Shown here piece by piece: positions 26,795-36,689 of a DNA stretch of 64,000 nucleotides (positions are counted from its first letter, which is position 1; each line of letters opens with the position of its first letter). The position numbers were made by a program, and so were the translations under genes. Where the stretch lies: the NCBI RefSeq assembly GCF_035593265.1, contig NZ_CP141614.1, positions 2,604,001-2,668,000 of the forward strand. Direction: 5' to 3'. The notes beneath the pieces were generated by a model, which was given only the letters and a program-made list of their open reading frames with translations, had not been told where the DNA came from and did not search any database. This DNA is from Limnochorda sp. LNt. Lineage in GTDB: Bacteria > Bacillota > Limnochordia > Limnochordales > Geochordaceae.

Positions 26795-27813
26795 GCCCAG
26801 TGGAGCACCAGCCTTCGCTGGGTGTACTCGCCCAGCATCCGCCGCGCCGTCAAGAGCGTCTCCAGGGCCTCCACGGCGCGTACGGGGTCCACGAGCTGGC
26901 CGACGGCGACGACCCGGTCGCGCAGGCCGGCGTCGATCAGGCAGTCCGCTCTCCTCGCCCAGCCCCATGCGGCCACATCCCGCCACAACCATATCATCGC
27001 CTGCATCTGCGCGTCCACTTCCCACGGCGCCGCCTGGTCCGCGGCCCGGGCGAGCCCGATGAGCTCGCGCGGCGCGCCGTCGACCGCCTGCTCGATCCAC
27101 TCCATGGCCCGTTGCCGCGAGGCGGCGACCGCTGAGCCCGAGGGGTCCAGGGCACGGCCCGGCAGGCCTCCGGCCAGCACCGCCCGGGTGAGGGCCTCGT
27201 CGGCGTCCAGGCCCAAGCGGGATGCCAGGGCACGGGCCAGCACGGGCGCCGCCACCGGCCCCACGAAGAAGCGCAGGCACCGGGACTGGATGGTCTCGGG
27301 GATGCCCTGCAGGTCGGCGGCCAGCAACAGGATGGCAGCCGGACCCGGAGGCTCCTCCAGGGTCTTGAGGAGGGCGTTGGCCGCCTGCAGGCTCATCCGA
27401 TCGGCCTGCTGGATGACGGCCGCCTTGCCCCACGCCGAGGTGGCGGACATCCCGAGCCAGCTGCGCAGGCGCCGGACCTGGTCGATGCCGATCCCGTCGG
27501 CCTCCGCGGCCGGCTCGACCCAGGTGACGTCCGGGTGGCGGCGCGCGGCCACCGCCTGGCACGCCTCGCAGACGCCGCACGCCTCTCCCTCGGGGGAGCG
27601 ACGGCGGCAGGCCAGCGCCGCCACGAAGGCCGAGGCCAGGCTGGTCTTGCCCGCGCCTTCGGGGCCGTACAGCAGGTAAGCGCCCGGCCCCCGTCCCTCG
27701 GAGGCGGTGCGGGCCAGCCACTGCACCACCCGGGCATGGCCGACGATCTCGGAGAACCGCAACGGGTGCGACCGGCTCGCGGCCTCGCTCCGGGGAGAGC
27801 CCTCATCGGACAA
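26725..27813 (-). CDS. holB: DNA polymerase III delta' subunit
   Basis: 362 residues, AAA+ clamp-loader subunit. FSEIVGHARVVQWLART, a complete Walker A GPEGAGKTSL, zinc-site cysteines CRRRSPEGEACGVCEAC, then ALLKTLEEPPGPAAILL (sensor 1 region) and IPETIQSRCLRF with the SRC motif. It works with DnaX and delta to load the beta clamp. The predicted start is TTG 27813, overlapping the end of yaaR by 11 bases. Confidence 0.93.
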   Translation of the reverse strand: MSDEGSPRSEAASRSHPLRFSEIVGHARVVQWLARTASEGRGPGAYLLYGPEGAGKTSLASAFVAALACRRRSPEGEACGVCEACQAVAARRHPDVTWVEPAAEADGIGIDQVRRLRSWLGMSATSAWGKAAVIQQADRMSLQAANALLKTLEEPPGPAAILLLAADLQGIPETIQSRCLRFFVGPVAAPVLARALASRLGLDADEALTRAVLAGGLPGRALDPSGSAVAASRQRAMEWIEQAVDGAPRELIGLARAADQAAPWEVDAQMQAMIWLWRDVAAWGWARRADCLIDAGLRDRVVAVGQLVDPVRAVEALETLLTARRMLGEYTQRRLVLHWAWMTLRRARTGPAARASHPTRSA

Positions 27814-28276
27814 GGTCCAGCAGCAACCCCCTGATGTCGTCGAGACGGGCGGCCACGGCCAGCGCGGCGCGCTGCCCCTGCAGCACCTCCCGGGCCAGCT
27901 GGTCCAGCGCCTCGTCCACCTTTCGCACCACGACGTGCAGACGCCGCCCGCCCCTGGGATCCACCCGCAGCTGCCGGTCCACCGCGTAGGTGCGGGCCAG
28001 GGCGAGCTGACAGAAGCGGCGCACGGCCTGCCGGTACGCGAAGAGCGTCGACTCGCCAGGAGAGCGGCGCAAGGCGTCGCCCGCGCGCTCCACCTGGTCC
28101 AGGGCCAGCTGGAGCGCCTCCTGGTAGCGCCGGCGATCCGCCTCCACGAGCTCGGTGCTGAACGCCCGAGCCGGCGCCCGTCCCCCCGTCGCCGCCCGGG
28201 CGCTGCCCCGGCGCGCCGTCGTCACCTGAGGTGCCCGGCGCCGACGGGGCAGGCCCTCGATGCGCGACCCCTCCAT
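27803..28276 (-). CDS. YaaR family (DUF327) protein
   Basis: 157 residues. After a basic 40-residue start it is helical, with DRRRYQEALQLALDQVERAG, STLFAYRQAVRRFCQLALA and the signature VVVRKVDEALDQLAREVLQ near the end, as in B. subtilis YaaR. Function unknown; it is found consistently between darA and holB. Confidence 0.85.
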   Translation of the reverse strand: MEGSRIEGLPRRRRAPQVTTARRGSARAATGGRAPARAFSTELVEADRRRYQEALQLALDQVERAGDALRRSPGESTLFAYRQAVRRFCQLALARTYAVDRQLRVDPRGGRRLHVVVRKVDEALDQLAREVLQGQRAALAVAARLDDIRGLLLDLVR

Positions 28277-28281
28277 CGGGG

Positions 28282-28572
28282 CTAGACCCGCTCGAAGCGG
28301 TCGATGCCCAACACGAAGACGGTGGCGCCGGCCACCTCCACCTCGGTGCCGGGGCGGCTCCCCGCGTGGCGCCGACGATGGCAGGCCTCCCGGATGCAGT
28401 CGAGGGCGGCCCCCACGCGATGGTCGTCGACGCCGATGAGCAGCGTCGTGTTGCCCTCCCGCAGGAACCCCCCGGTGCTGGCCAGCTTCGTCGCGCCGAA
28501 GCCCCGCTCCACCAGCCGCGCCATCAGCGCGGGCGCGTCCTGGTCCTGCACGACCGCCACCAACAGCTTCAT
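28282..28572 (-). CDS. darA: DarA/PstA, cyclic-di-AMP receptor of the PII-like family
   Basis: 96 residues, slightly shorter than the usual 109. [53 protein letters not shown] follows the family closely, including the GGFLR-x-GNTT loop that binds c-di-AMP. The B-loop region between the strands is shortened. ATG overlaps the tmk stop (ATGA). Confidence 0.94.
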   Translation of the reverse strand: MKLLVAVVQDQDAPALMARLVERGFGATKLASTGGFLREGNTTLLIGVDDHRVGAALDCIREACHRRRHAGSRPGTEVEVAGATVFVLGIDRFERV

Positions 28573-29239
28573 CGTCGCACCGGTGCCTCCCACCCCAGCT
28601 CCTGCAAGCGCTCGCCCAACCGGCGCACCACCACGTCGCGCAGCTCCGACTGGACGGCTCGTCGCGGCTTGCCCGTCACCTCGACCCGGACGATGCGCTC
28701 CGGGTAACGGGCCGCCAGGGCCGCATAGCCTTCCCTCACCCGCCGGAAGAAGGCCTCCCCCCGGGACTCGATGCGATCCCGCTCCGGCGCCCCGGCGCCG
28801 GGCAGGCGCTGGCCGACCGGCAGGTCCAGCCAGAAGGTCAGGTCTGGCTGCAGGCCGCCCGTCACCCAGCGGTTGAGTCGCTCCACGAGCTCGCCGTCCA
28901 CCTCCGAGCCGAAGACCTGGTAGGCCACCGACGAGTCGGCGTAGCGCTCGCAGACCACCACAGCGCCTCGCTCCAGCCAGGGGCGCAGCACCTGGGCCAC
29001 GTGCTGGGCACGGTCGGCCATCAGGAGCAACAGTTCGGCCTCGGGCACCGGGATCCCCTCCGGCTCACCTCCTCGCAGGAGCAGGGTCCGCAGGCGACGC
29101 CCCAGCGCCGTCCCGCCCGGCTCGAAGGTGTGCCGCACCTGCAGCCCCCGGCGGCGAAGCCAGGCCGCCAGCGACCGAGCCTGCGTGCTCTTGCCGGTGC
29201 CGTCCAACCCCTCCAGGGTGATGAGAAGCCCCCGGGGGC

Positions 29240-29243
<4 letters not shown>
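28569..29243 (-). CDS. tmk: Thymidylate kinase
   Basis: 224 residues. P-loop [10 protein letters not shown], substrate motifs [13 protein letters not shown] and [20 protein letters not shown] and a LID region. It phosphorylates dTMP to dTDP. ATG overlaps the stop of the upstream R3H-ATPase gene, and its own stop overlaps darA. Confidence 0.96.
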
Positions 29244-30853
<1,610 letters not shown>

Positions 30854-30915
30854 GACCTCACGGCGTGCGGCCGGCTTGATGGTGGGCAATCAGCCCTTCA
30901 CCACCCTCGTCGGAC

Positions 30916-32394
30916 TCATGCATCCACGACCCATGCCTCTCGCCCCTGGCCCGGGCTGCCTCGGAGCTGGGCTCCCGACGCCACGAGCCGCAGGGCGAAC
31001 GATGCGACTTCGTCTGTGATCATTTCCCCGGGAATCGCCAGGGGGGTCCCCGGCGGATAGGGCGTCACGGTGGCCGCCGAGACGTGCCCCACTGCCTGCT
31101 CCCAGAGGACGCGCCGGGCCGCCCCCAGAGCTGCCCGCCGGGGCCGCATCACCAGCGGCCCGGCCGGCGGCATGGCATCTCCCCACCGGCCGGTCGAGCC
31201 ATCGCACCGGGCTCGCCGGCCGTCCCCGCCGGCCACCTCCCTCGCCAGCGCCCCCAGGGCCGAGGCGAGGGACCCGACGCTCGCCTCGTCGTCGGCCCCC
31301 GTCACGATGAAGACGACGTAGCTCCCGCCGGCCATCTCCGGCCAGACGCCGTGGCGGCGCCGAAGTGCCGCGGCCACCTCCCAACCCGGCAACCCCAAGC
31401 CCGTCACGTCCACCGTCAGGCGCGTCTCGTCGAGGACGTAGGATGCCGGCAGGTCGGTCGGCGCCAGACAGCGGTACGGGCCGGACGCCTCGATGGCGGC
31501 GCGCGCCCGGCGGGCCAGCTCAACGGCCCGTGCCACACGCGAGGGCCCGTGCCGCTCCATCTCCAACCGCGCCGCGTCCAGGGAGGCCAGCAGCGCCGGC
31601 TGCGGGCTCGTGCTCTGCACCCAGGCCAGCACCCGGTCGACCCGGTCGGCGTCCGGCTCGCCGTGGGGGCCCGTCCAGTGCAGCAAGGCCGCCTGGGTCA
31701 GCACGGGCAGGGTCTTGTGCGCGCCGTGCACCACCAGGTGCGCCCCGCAGCGCACACCGGTCGGCGGGGCGGGCGCCGGGTAGAAGGCGAGGTGCGCGCC
31801 GTGCGCCTCGTCGACGAGCAGCGGTGACGGACGGGATGCGGCGGCGATGCCGGGCACGTCGGCGACGACGCCCTCGTACGTCGGGCTGGTCACCAGCACC
31901 GCGTCGGGGCCGGCGGCTCGGGCCGCCGCCACGTCCTGCGGGGTGGGGGGCAGGGTCATCCCCCATCCCTCGAGCCATCGGCAGGGGAGGAAGACGGGCA
32001 TGGCGTCGGCCAGCACCAGGGCATCGATGACCGAGCGATGGACCCATCTCGGCATCAAAAGCCGGCCGCCGGGGGGCACGCTGGCCAGCACCATCGCGAG
32101 GACCCCGGCGGTGGCGCCGTTCCACAGCAACCAGCTCCGCTCGCTGCCCCACGCCCGGGCCGCCAGCCGGGCCGCCTCCGAGGCGGCCTCGAGCAGGTCG
32201 TCACCGTGAGCCGGGTCCCGGACGGCGTCGCCCCCGTCCCAGGCCCACGGGACCCCGGTCCGAGCCATCCATCCGGCCGGCACCCACTGCCCCCGCTTGT
32301 GGCCAGGGGTGTGGAAGACGACGGGTCGACGCCTCGCCGCTCGGCTCAGGGCTCGCAAAAGCGGAGCCGACCTCGCCCGGGTCGCCTGCGCCAC
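30916..32394 (-). CDS. Orn/Lys/Arg decarboxylase family PLP enzyme (YaaO-like)
   Basis: About 492 residues, fold-type I. VFHTPGHKRGQW and DLLEAASEAARLAARAWGS at the start, PLLVDEAHGAHLAF with the PLP-contacting Asp, VVHGAHKTLPVLTQAALLH with the Schiff-base Lys, and a C-terminal YPPGTPLAIPGEMIT typical of the family. It is shorter than classical decarboxylases, like B. subtilis YaaO and SpeA; arginine or lysine is the likely substrate. The start was placed at GTG 32394 (or TTG 32397) behind GAGGAGC; GTG 32424 is further upstream. It leads the block to tmk, as yaaO does in Bacillus. Confidence 0.88.
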   Translation of the reverse strand: MAQATRARSAPLLRALSRAARRRPVVFHTPGHKRGQWVPAGWMARTGVPWAWDGGDAVRDPAHGDDLLEAASEAARLAARAWGSERSWLLWNGATAGVLAMVLASVPPGGRLLMPRWVHRSVIDALVLADAMPVFLPCRWLEGWGMTLPPTPQDVAAARAAGPDAVLVTSPTYEGVVADVPGIAAASRPSPLLVDEAHGAHLAFYPAPAPPTGVRCGAHLVVHGAHKTLPVLTQAALLHWTGPHGEPDADRVDRVLAWVQSTSPQPALLASLDAARLEMERHGPSRVARAVELARRARAAIEASGPYRCLAPTDLPASYVLDETRLTVDVTGLGLPGWEVAAALRRRHGVWPEMAGGSYVVFIVTGADDEASVGSLASALGALAREVAGGDGRRARCDGSTGRWGDAMPPAGPLVMRPRRAALGAARRVLWEQAVGHVSAATVTPYPPGTPLAIPGEMITDEVASFALRLVASGAQLRGSPGQGREAWVVDA

Positions 32395-32481
32395 CAAGCT
32401 CCTCGCATCGCCTCCGAGGTCCACTTTAGCGCCCGCACCCTCCGGGAGGAAAGCCCCCTCGGGGGGCGTAGAGCATCCATC

Positions 32482-33756
32482 ATGTACCCGCACGCCTTCG
32501 GCGATACGCCGCCGCCCCAACGCTGGCGGCTCCTCGCCGTGGCCACCCTGCAGCAGGCCGGGTTGACGCTCGTACGCTTCGGGTTGCCCGCGCTCGCTCC
32601 CTTCGTCCGAGCGGACATGGGGCTCTCGCTCCCTCAGACCGGGGCGGTCCTCGGAGCCTTCGACCTGGGCGCGCTGCTGGCCTTCTATGTGACCGGCGTC
32701 GCGACCGAGCGGTGGGGCGAGCGGCACGTCATGGCCGTGGGCGCCCTGCTGACGGGCCTGCTGGCGGCGGCCGCCTCGATGGCCCCTTCCCTCGTCGTCC
32801 TGACCCTGGTGCTGGCCGCGGCCGGGACGGGCTTTGCGTCGAGCCAGGTGGCGGGGAGCCACGCGGTCCTGAGCTGGTTCGGCTTCCGCGAGCGAGGGCT
32901 GGCCATGGGCGTACGGCAGGCGGGGCTTCCCATCGGGGGTCTGGCGGGGGCGTGGCTCCTGCCCTGGCTGGCGACACGGTACGGATGGCGGCTGGCACTG
33001 TTGGTGGCGGCGGCTTGGTGCGCGGCCGCGGGGCTGGCGACATGGATCGGGCTGGCGGACCTTCGGCGGGTCGGTCCCGAGCCGCAGCCCCCGGCCGGGG
33101 CGGCTCCCTCGTTCGTCGAGGCGCCGTGGCGCTTCGTCAGGGACCCCACCCTGGTGCTCACCACGCTGACGGCCTGTCTGCTGGCCGCGGGCCAGTTCAG
33201 CCTCACCGGCTACCTGCCCCTGTACATGGTGGACGTCTTCGGCTGGGCCCCTGCGGGGGCCGCCCGGTTGCTGCTGCTGGTCCACGCCGGCGGCATCGCC
33301 GGCCGGTTGCTGTGGGGATGGATCTCCGACCGGCTGTTGGGAGCGGACCGGGTTCGGCCGCTGGCGCTGGCGGCCTGGGCCGCCTCGATGTCGGCCGCGA
33401 TGGTCGCGTCGCTGGCGGGGCTTTCGCCGCTCTCGACGCTCGTGGCCGGGGGGGCCGCCCTGCTGAGCGGCTTCACCATGCTGGGATGGAACGGCCTCTA
33501 CGTCACCCTCCTCTCCGAGCGGGCGGGCTCCTCCGCGGCGGTGATGCTGGGGCTGAGCATGACGGTCCTGTACGTCTGGACCATGCTCTCCCCACCCGCC
33601 TTCGGGTGGCTCGTGCAACACGTCGGCGGCCACCACTCCCTGGCCTGGTGGGCCGTCTCCGCCCTGCAGATGGTAGCGGTGGCGACGGCGGCAGGCATCG
33701 GGCGGGTGCTGGCCGGGACGCGCGCCGGCCGGCGCTTGCCCGCCGAAGTGCGGTAG
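32482..33756 (+). CDS. MFS transporter
   Basis: 424 residues, about twelve membrane segments in two halves of six separated by a cytoplasmic loop near residue 190-205. Loop motifs ATERWGERHVMAVGAL (after segment 2) and WGWISDRLLGADRVRPL (after segment 8) match the MFS A-motif. It resembles nitrate/oxalate- or cyanate-type MFS proteins loosely, but substrate cannot be told. GGGAGGAAAG lies further upstream than normal (about 25 nt). It diverges from the decarboxylase gene. Confidence 0.85.
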   Translation: MYPHAFGDTPPPQRWRLLAVATLQQAGLTLVRFGLPALAPFVRADMGLSLPQTGAVLGAFDLGALLAFYVTGVATERWGERHVMAVGALLTGLLAAAASMAPSLVVLTLVLAAAGTGFASSQVAGSHAVLSWFGFRERGLAMGVRQAGLPIGGLAGAWLLPWLATRYGWRLALLVAAAWCAAAGLATWIGLADLRRVGPEPQPPAGAAPSFVEAPWRFVRDPTLVLTTLTACLLAAGQFSLTGYLPLYMVDVFGWAPAGAARLLLLVHAGGIAGRLLWGWISDRLLGADRVRPLALAAWAASMSAAMVASLAGLSPLSTLVAGGAALLSGFTMLGWNGLYVTLLSERAGSSAAVMLGLSMTVLYVWTMLSPPAFGWLVQHVGGHHSLAWWAVSALQMVAVATAAGIGRVLAGTRAGRRLPAEVR

Positions 33757-33771
33757 GGCTCCACGGACGCC

Positions 33772-33821
33772 TTGACAGGAACCGCCCTCTTGCCTACGAT
33801 GGCGGCGACCGACCGGTCGGT
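33772..33821 (+). promoter_or_regulatory. TetR promoter with palindromic operator
   Basis: TTGACA (33772-33777), 17-base spacer, TACGAT (33795-33800). The perfect 14-bp palindrome ACCGACCGGTCGGT lies at 33808-33821, exactly at the expected start of transcription. This suggests autorepression by the TetR protein encoded next. Confidence 0.75.
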
Positions 33822-33841
33822 TTCGAAGGGGAGGAGCCGCG

Positions 33842-34453
33842 ACGTCCCCGGCACTGGAGCGCCGCTCACCCGAGGCCACCCGCCGCCGCTTGCTGGAGGC
33901 CGCCATCCAGGTCTTCGCCCGCAAGGGGTACTACGGCACGACGGTGGACGACATCGTCGCCGAGTGCGGCAGCTCCAAAGGGGCCTTCTACTTCCACTTC
34001 GAGAGCAAGGAGGCCCTCTTCTTGCGCCTCGTCGAGGAGTTCGCCGGCCGGCTGGCGGGCGCGCTGGAGCATGCCGTGCGCCACGCGGCCCGAGGCGGCC
34101 CGGGCAGGGTCGAGGCGGCCATCACGGCGGGGCTCGAGCTGATGGGGCGGTATCCGGAGCTGACCCGGCTCTTCTTGATCGAGGCGGTCGGCATCAACCC
34201 GCAGTTCGAGGCCAAGCGCCGTGAGCTGATGGATCGTTTCGCCCACGTCATCCGGGGGTACCTCGAACAGGCCGCCTCCCGGCATCCCCTGGCCGTGGGC
34301 GACACGGCGCTGGCCAGTGCGGCCATCCTGGGCGCCCTCAACGAGGTGGTCGTCTGGTGGCTGAGCAGACCGCAGGAGCGCCCGCTGGCGGAGCTGGCCC
34401 CCGAGTTGACCCGGTTCGTCCTGCGAGCCATCGGCTGGCAGGCCCGGGCGTGA
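33842..34453 (+). CDS. TetR-family regulator with a non-standard start
   Basis: About 203 residues. The helix-turn-helix region is complete: RRRLLEAAIQVFARKGYYGTTVDDIVAECGSSKGAFYFHFESKEALF, followed by the helical ligand domain. No ATG, GTG or TTG precedes helix 1 in this frame; the first is TTG 33890, which would remove part of helix 1. GGGGAGGAG (33828-33836) is followed 5 nt later by ACG 33842, and CTG 33854 is another option. Either a rare start codon is used or the sequence has an error. Its stop overlaps the next gene (GTGA). Confidence 0.8.
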   Translation, partial: TSPALERRSPEATRRRLLEAAIQVFARKGYYGTTVDDIVAECGSSKGAFYFHFESKEALFLRLVEEFAGRLAGALEHAVRHAARGGPGRVEAAITAGLELMGRYPELTRLFLIEAVGINPQFEAKRRELMDRFAHVIRGYLEQAASRHPLAVGDTALASAAILGALNEVVVWWLSRPQERPLAELAPELTRFVLRAIGWQARA

Positions 34454-35214
34454 CGCTCCCCCTCCGACCGGCGAGCGGCGAGGGCCCGCCTCATCTGCCC
34501 GCCCTGGGGCTGCCCGCCCTCTACGCCGCCTGCGTCCTGGCGTACGGCGGCCTGGCGCCGGCGACCGTTTGGGCATGGATCACGCTGGCAGCCGCGGGCA
34601 CCGCCGTCGTCGTCGGTGCCATCGGTCGGATCGTGCATCCGGAGCCGGCCGGCGGCGCGCCGCACCTCGAGCGGGGCCCCGGTGCGGCAAGACTCTTCGC
34701 GCTGGCCGTCGGCGGAGCACTGGTGCTCATCGTGGCCGCCGGCCAGCTCAACCGCGCGAGCCTGTGGCTGTCACCGCTGCCGGCCGCGCTCTGGGTCGCC
34801 TCCGGGCAGGCGCGAAGCCGCGGCGGACCGGGGTGGGTGCCGGCCCTGGCTCAAGCGATGGGGCCCGTCGCCGGCTGGGTAGCCGTTCGTGGGATCGTGG
34901 AGGGGCCCGCGTGGCTGCTGGCAGCTGCCACGGCTCTGTGGCTCGGCCGCGGCGTCGACGTCCGCTCGCCGGGCACGCGTCTCGCCCACGCGGGCGCCGT
35001 GGCGTTGTGGGTGATGACCGGGTGGGCATGCGGACGGGTCGGGTGGTACTTCGGTGGCATCGCCCTGGCGGCAGCCCTCCTGGCCTGGTATCACGCCGAC
35101 GCCGCACGCCCGGCCGGCGACCCGGCCGCATCCCGGCGGGTGCTCATCGTTCACGCAGCCGTCGGGCTGTCCGTGCTGGCGGGGTCGCTGCTGGACGTCG
35201 TGACGGCGCCGTGA
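34450..35214 (+). CDS. Polytopic membrane protein, remotely UbiA-like
   Basis: 254 residues with about eight hydrophobic segments. The order of segments from LSPLPAALWVASGQARSRGG onward (LAQAMGPVAGWVAVRGI, LAAATALWLGRGVDV, WGWYFGG-like WYFGGIALAAALLAWYHA) recalls UbiA prenyltransferases, but the Asp-rich NDxxDxxxD and DxxxD motifs are absent. It may be a degenerate relative without prenyl transfer activity, or unrelated. Coupled to the TetR gene by a GTGA overlap. Its end overlaps convergent yaaL by about 70 bases. Confidence 0.5.
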   Translation: MTLPLRPASGEGPPHLPALGLPALYAACVLAYGGLAPATVWAWITLAAAGTAVVVGAIGRIVHPEPAGGAPHLERGPGAARLFALAVGGALVLIVAAGQLNRASLWLSPLPAALWVASGQARSRGGPGWVPALAQAMGPVAGWVAVRGIVEGPAWLLAAATALWLGRGVDVRSPGTRLAHAGAVALWVMTGWACGRVGWYFGGIALAAALLAWYHADAARPAGDPAASRRVLIVHAAVGLSVLAGSLLDVVTAP

Positions 35215-35482
35215 GCGGGGCCGCGGCGGCCTCTCGCGCCTCGAGCGCCTCGCGGCGAAGACGGTTGGCCAGCCGTAGCAGGTAGACGTAGCGGCGCTCC
35301 GCCGCCTGCATGGCGAAGATGGCGTGATCCACCAGGTCCGGATCGGTCACCGAGTCGAACTCGTTTTGGGCCGCTATCCACTCGCGGCGGGCCTGCTCGA
35401 CGAGGGCGGCGACCTCGGCCGGTACGGCGGGGGTGAGGGCGACCGGCTCCGGCCCGGCCCCCGACGACGATTGCGCTGGCAC
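35144..35482 (-). CDS. YaaL family (DUF2508) protein
   Basis: 112 residues. The core REWIAAQNEFDSVTDPDLVDHAIFAMQAAERRYVYLLRLA matches DUF2508 (YaaL). The Ala/Pro/Arg-rich tail that overlaps the convergent membrane-protein gene may not be conserved. Function unknown; the position after recR is conserved in Bacillota. GTG start. Confidence 0.85.
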   Translation of the reverse strand: MPAQSSSGAGPEPVALTPAVPAEVAALVEQARREWIAAQNEFDSVTDPDLVDHAIFAMQAAERRYVYLLRLANRLRREALEAREAAAAPLTAPSRRPAATPPARTARRLRER

Positions 35483-35592
35483 CGCAGACGACCCCTTCCG
35501 TTCGGGCGGTCGACGCCCTCGCGGCGCCGCCCACGGTGCAAGGGTATGCGGATCCGGGGAGGCTATGCCACGCTCCGACCGGCGGGCGCTCG

Positions 35593-36192
35593 CTAGATCT
35601 CGCGCCGGCCCTCCAGCGCGCGGGCCAGCGTCACCTCGTCCAGGTACTCCAGGTCACCGCCCACGGGCATGCCATGGGCCATGCGGGTCACCCGTACGCC
35701 GAGCGGCTTGATGAGCCGGGCCAGGTACATGGCGGTGGCCTCGCCCTCGACGTTGGGGTCGGTGGCCAGTACCACCTCCCTGACTTCCCCGGATCCCAGC
35801 CGGGCGATCAGCTCCTGGACCTTGAGCGCCTCCGGGCCCACCCCCTCCATCGGGGAGAGGGCGCCGTGCAAGACGTGGTAGAGCCCCTTGAAGGCCCGGG
35901 TGCGCTCCATGGCCGTCACATCCTTGGGCTCCTCGACCACGCAGATGACGGAGCGGTCCCGGCCCGAGCCTGGCTGGCATAGGCGGCACGGGTCGGCGTC
36001 GGTGAAGTTGAAGCAGACCGAGCATAGCCGCGTCCTCTCACGAGCCTCCACGATGCTCTCGGCCAGGCGGCGGGCCTGGTCGGGGCCCATCCGTACGATG
36101 TGGAAGGCGAGCCGCTGCGCGGTCTTGGGGCCGATGCCCGGCAGGCGCATCAGCTCGTCCACGAGCCGGGCGATGGGGCGTGCGAACTCCAA
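35593..36192 (-). CDS. recR: Recombination protein RecR
   Basis: 199 residues, full length. Helix-hairpin-helix LMRLPGIGPKTAQRLAFHIV, zinc finger CSVCFNFTDADPCRLC, and Toprim domain with VICVVEEPKDVTAMERT, VVLATDPNVEGEATAMY and the C-terminal Walker-like MAHGMPVGGDLEYLDEVTLARAL. It works with RecO and RecF in gap repair. TTG 36192 is the start, 21 bases after the ybaB stop. Confidence 0.96.
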   Translation of the reverse strand: MEFARPIARLVDELMRLPGIGPKTAQRLAFHIVRMGPDQARRLAESIVEARERTRLCSVCFNFTDADPCRLCQPGSGRDRSVICVVEEPKDVTAMERTRAFKGLYHVLHGALSPMEGVGPEALKVQELIARLGSGEVREVVLATDPNVEGEATAMYLARLIKPLGVRVTRMAHGMPVGGDLEYLDEVTLARALEGRREI

Positions 36193-36213
36193 CGGGCCGC
36201 GCTCCTCTCCGCC

Positions 36214-36549
36214 TCAGGCGCCGGGCAGCCCCGGCAGGCCCAGCTCCTCGTAGAGGCGCGCCATCTCCCTCTCCACCATGACCTTGGCCTGGCGAAGCGC
36301 CTCGTTGGCCGCCGCCACGATGACGTCCTGGAGCATCTCCAGGTCGGACGGGTCGACGGCCGTCGGGTCGATGCGCAGGGCCCGCAGGCGTCCGCTGCCA
36401 TCGGCCACCGCCGTGACGGCGCCGCCACCAGCCGAAGCCTCGACGGTGCGCTCGGCCAGCTCCTGCTGCAGGCTCTCCAGCGACTGCTGGAACTTCTGCA
36501 GGCTCTTCATCGCCTTGGCCATGTTGAACGGACCGGGAAGACCGGGCAT
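36214..36549 (-). CDS. YbaB/EbfC nucleoid-associated protein
   Basis: 111 residues. NMAKAMKSLQKFQQSLESLQQELAERTVEASAGGGAVTAVADG is the family core, with a C-terminal Gly/Leu/Pro tail. It binds DNA as a dimer; B. subtilis YaaK occupies the same dnaX-recR slot. ATG 36549 lies 7 bases after 36557, the stop of the frame that carries the apparent dnaX tail. Confidence 0.94.
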   Translation of the reverse strand: MPGLPGPFNMAKAMKSLQKFQQSLESLQQELAERTVEASAGGGAVTAVADGSGRLRALRIDPTAVDPSDLEMLQDVIVAAANEALRQAKVMVEREMARLYEELGLPGLPGA

Positions 36550-36689
36550 GACGAGCTCACGCTCCTTCGCTCGGGGACTGCGGGTCGGGCACGGTGCCGT
36601 CGGCATCGGGCGGCTCCTCGAACTCCCGGATGATCCGGGCCCCCAGGATGTCCAGGACCGCCCGCAGCGTCGCCTCGTCCCACTCGCCC

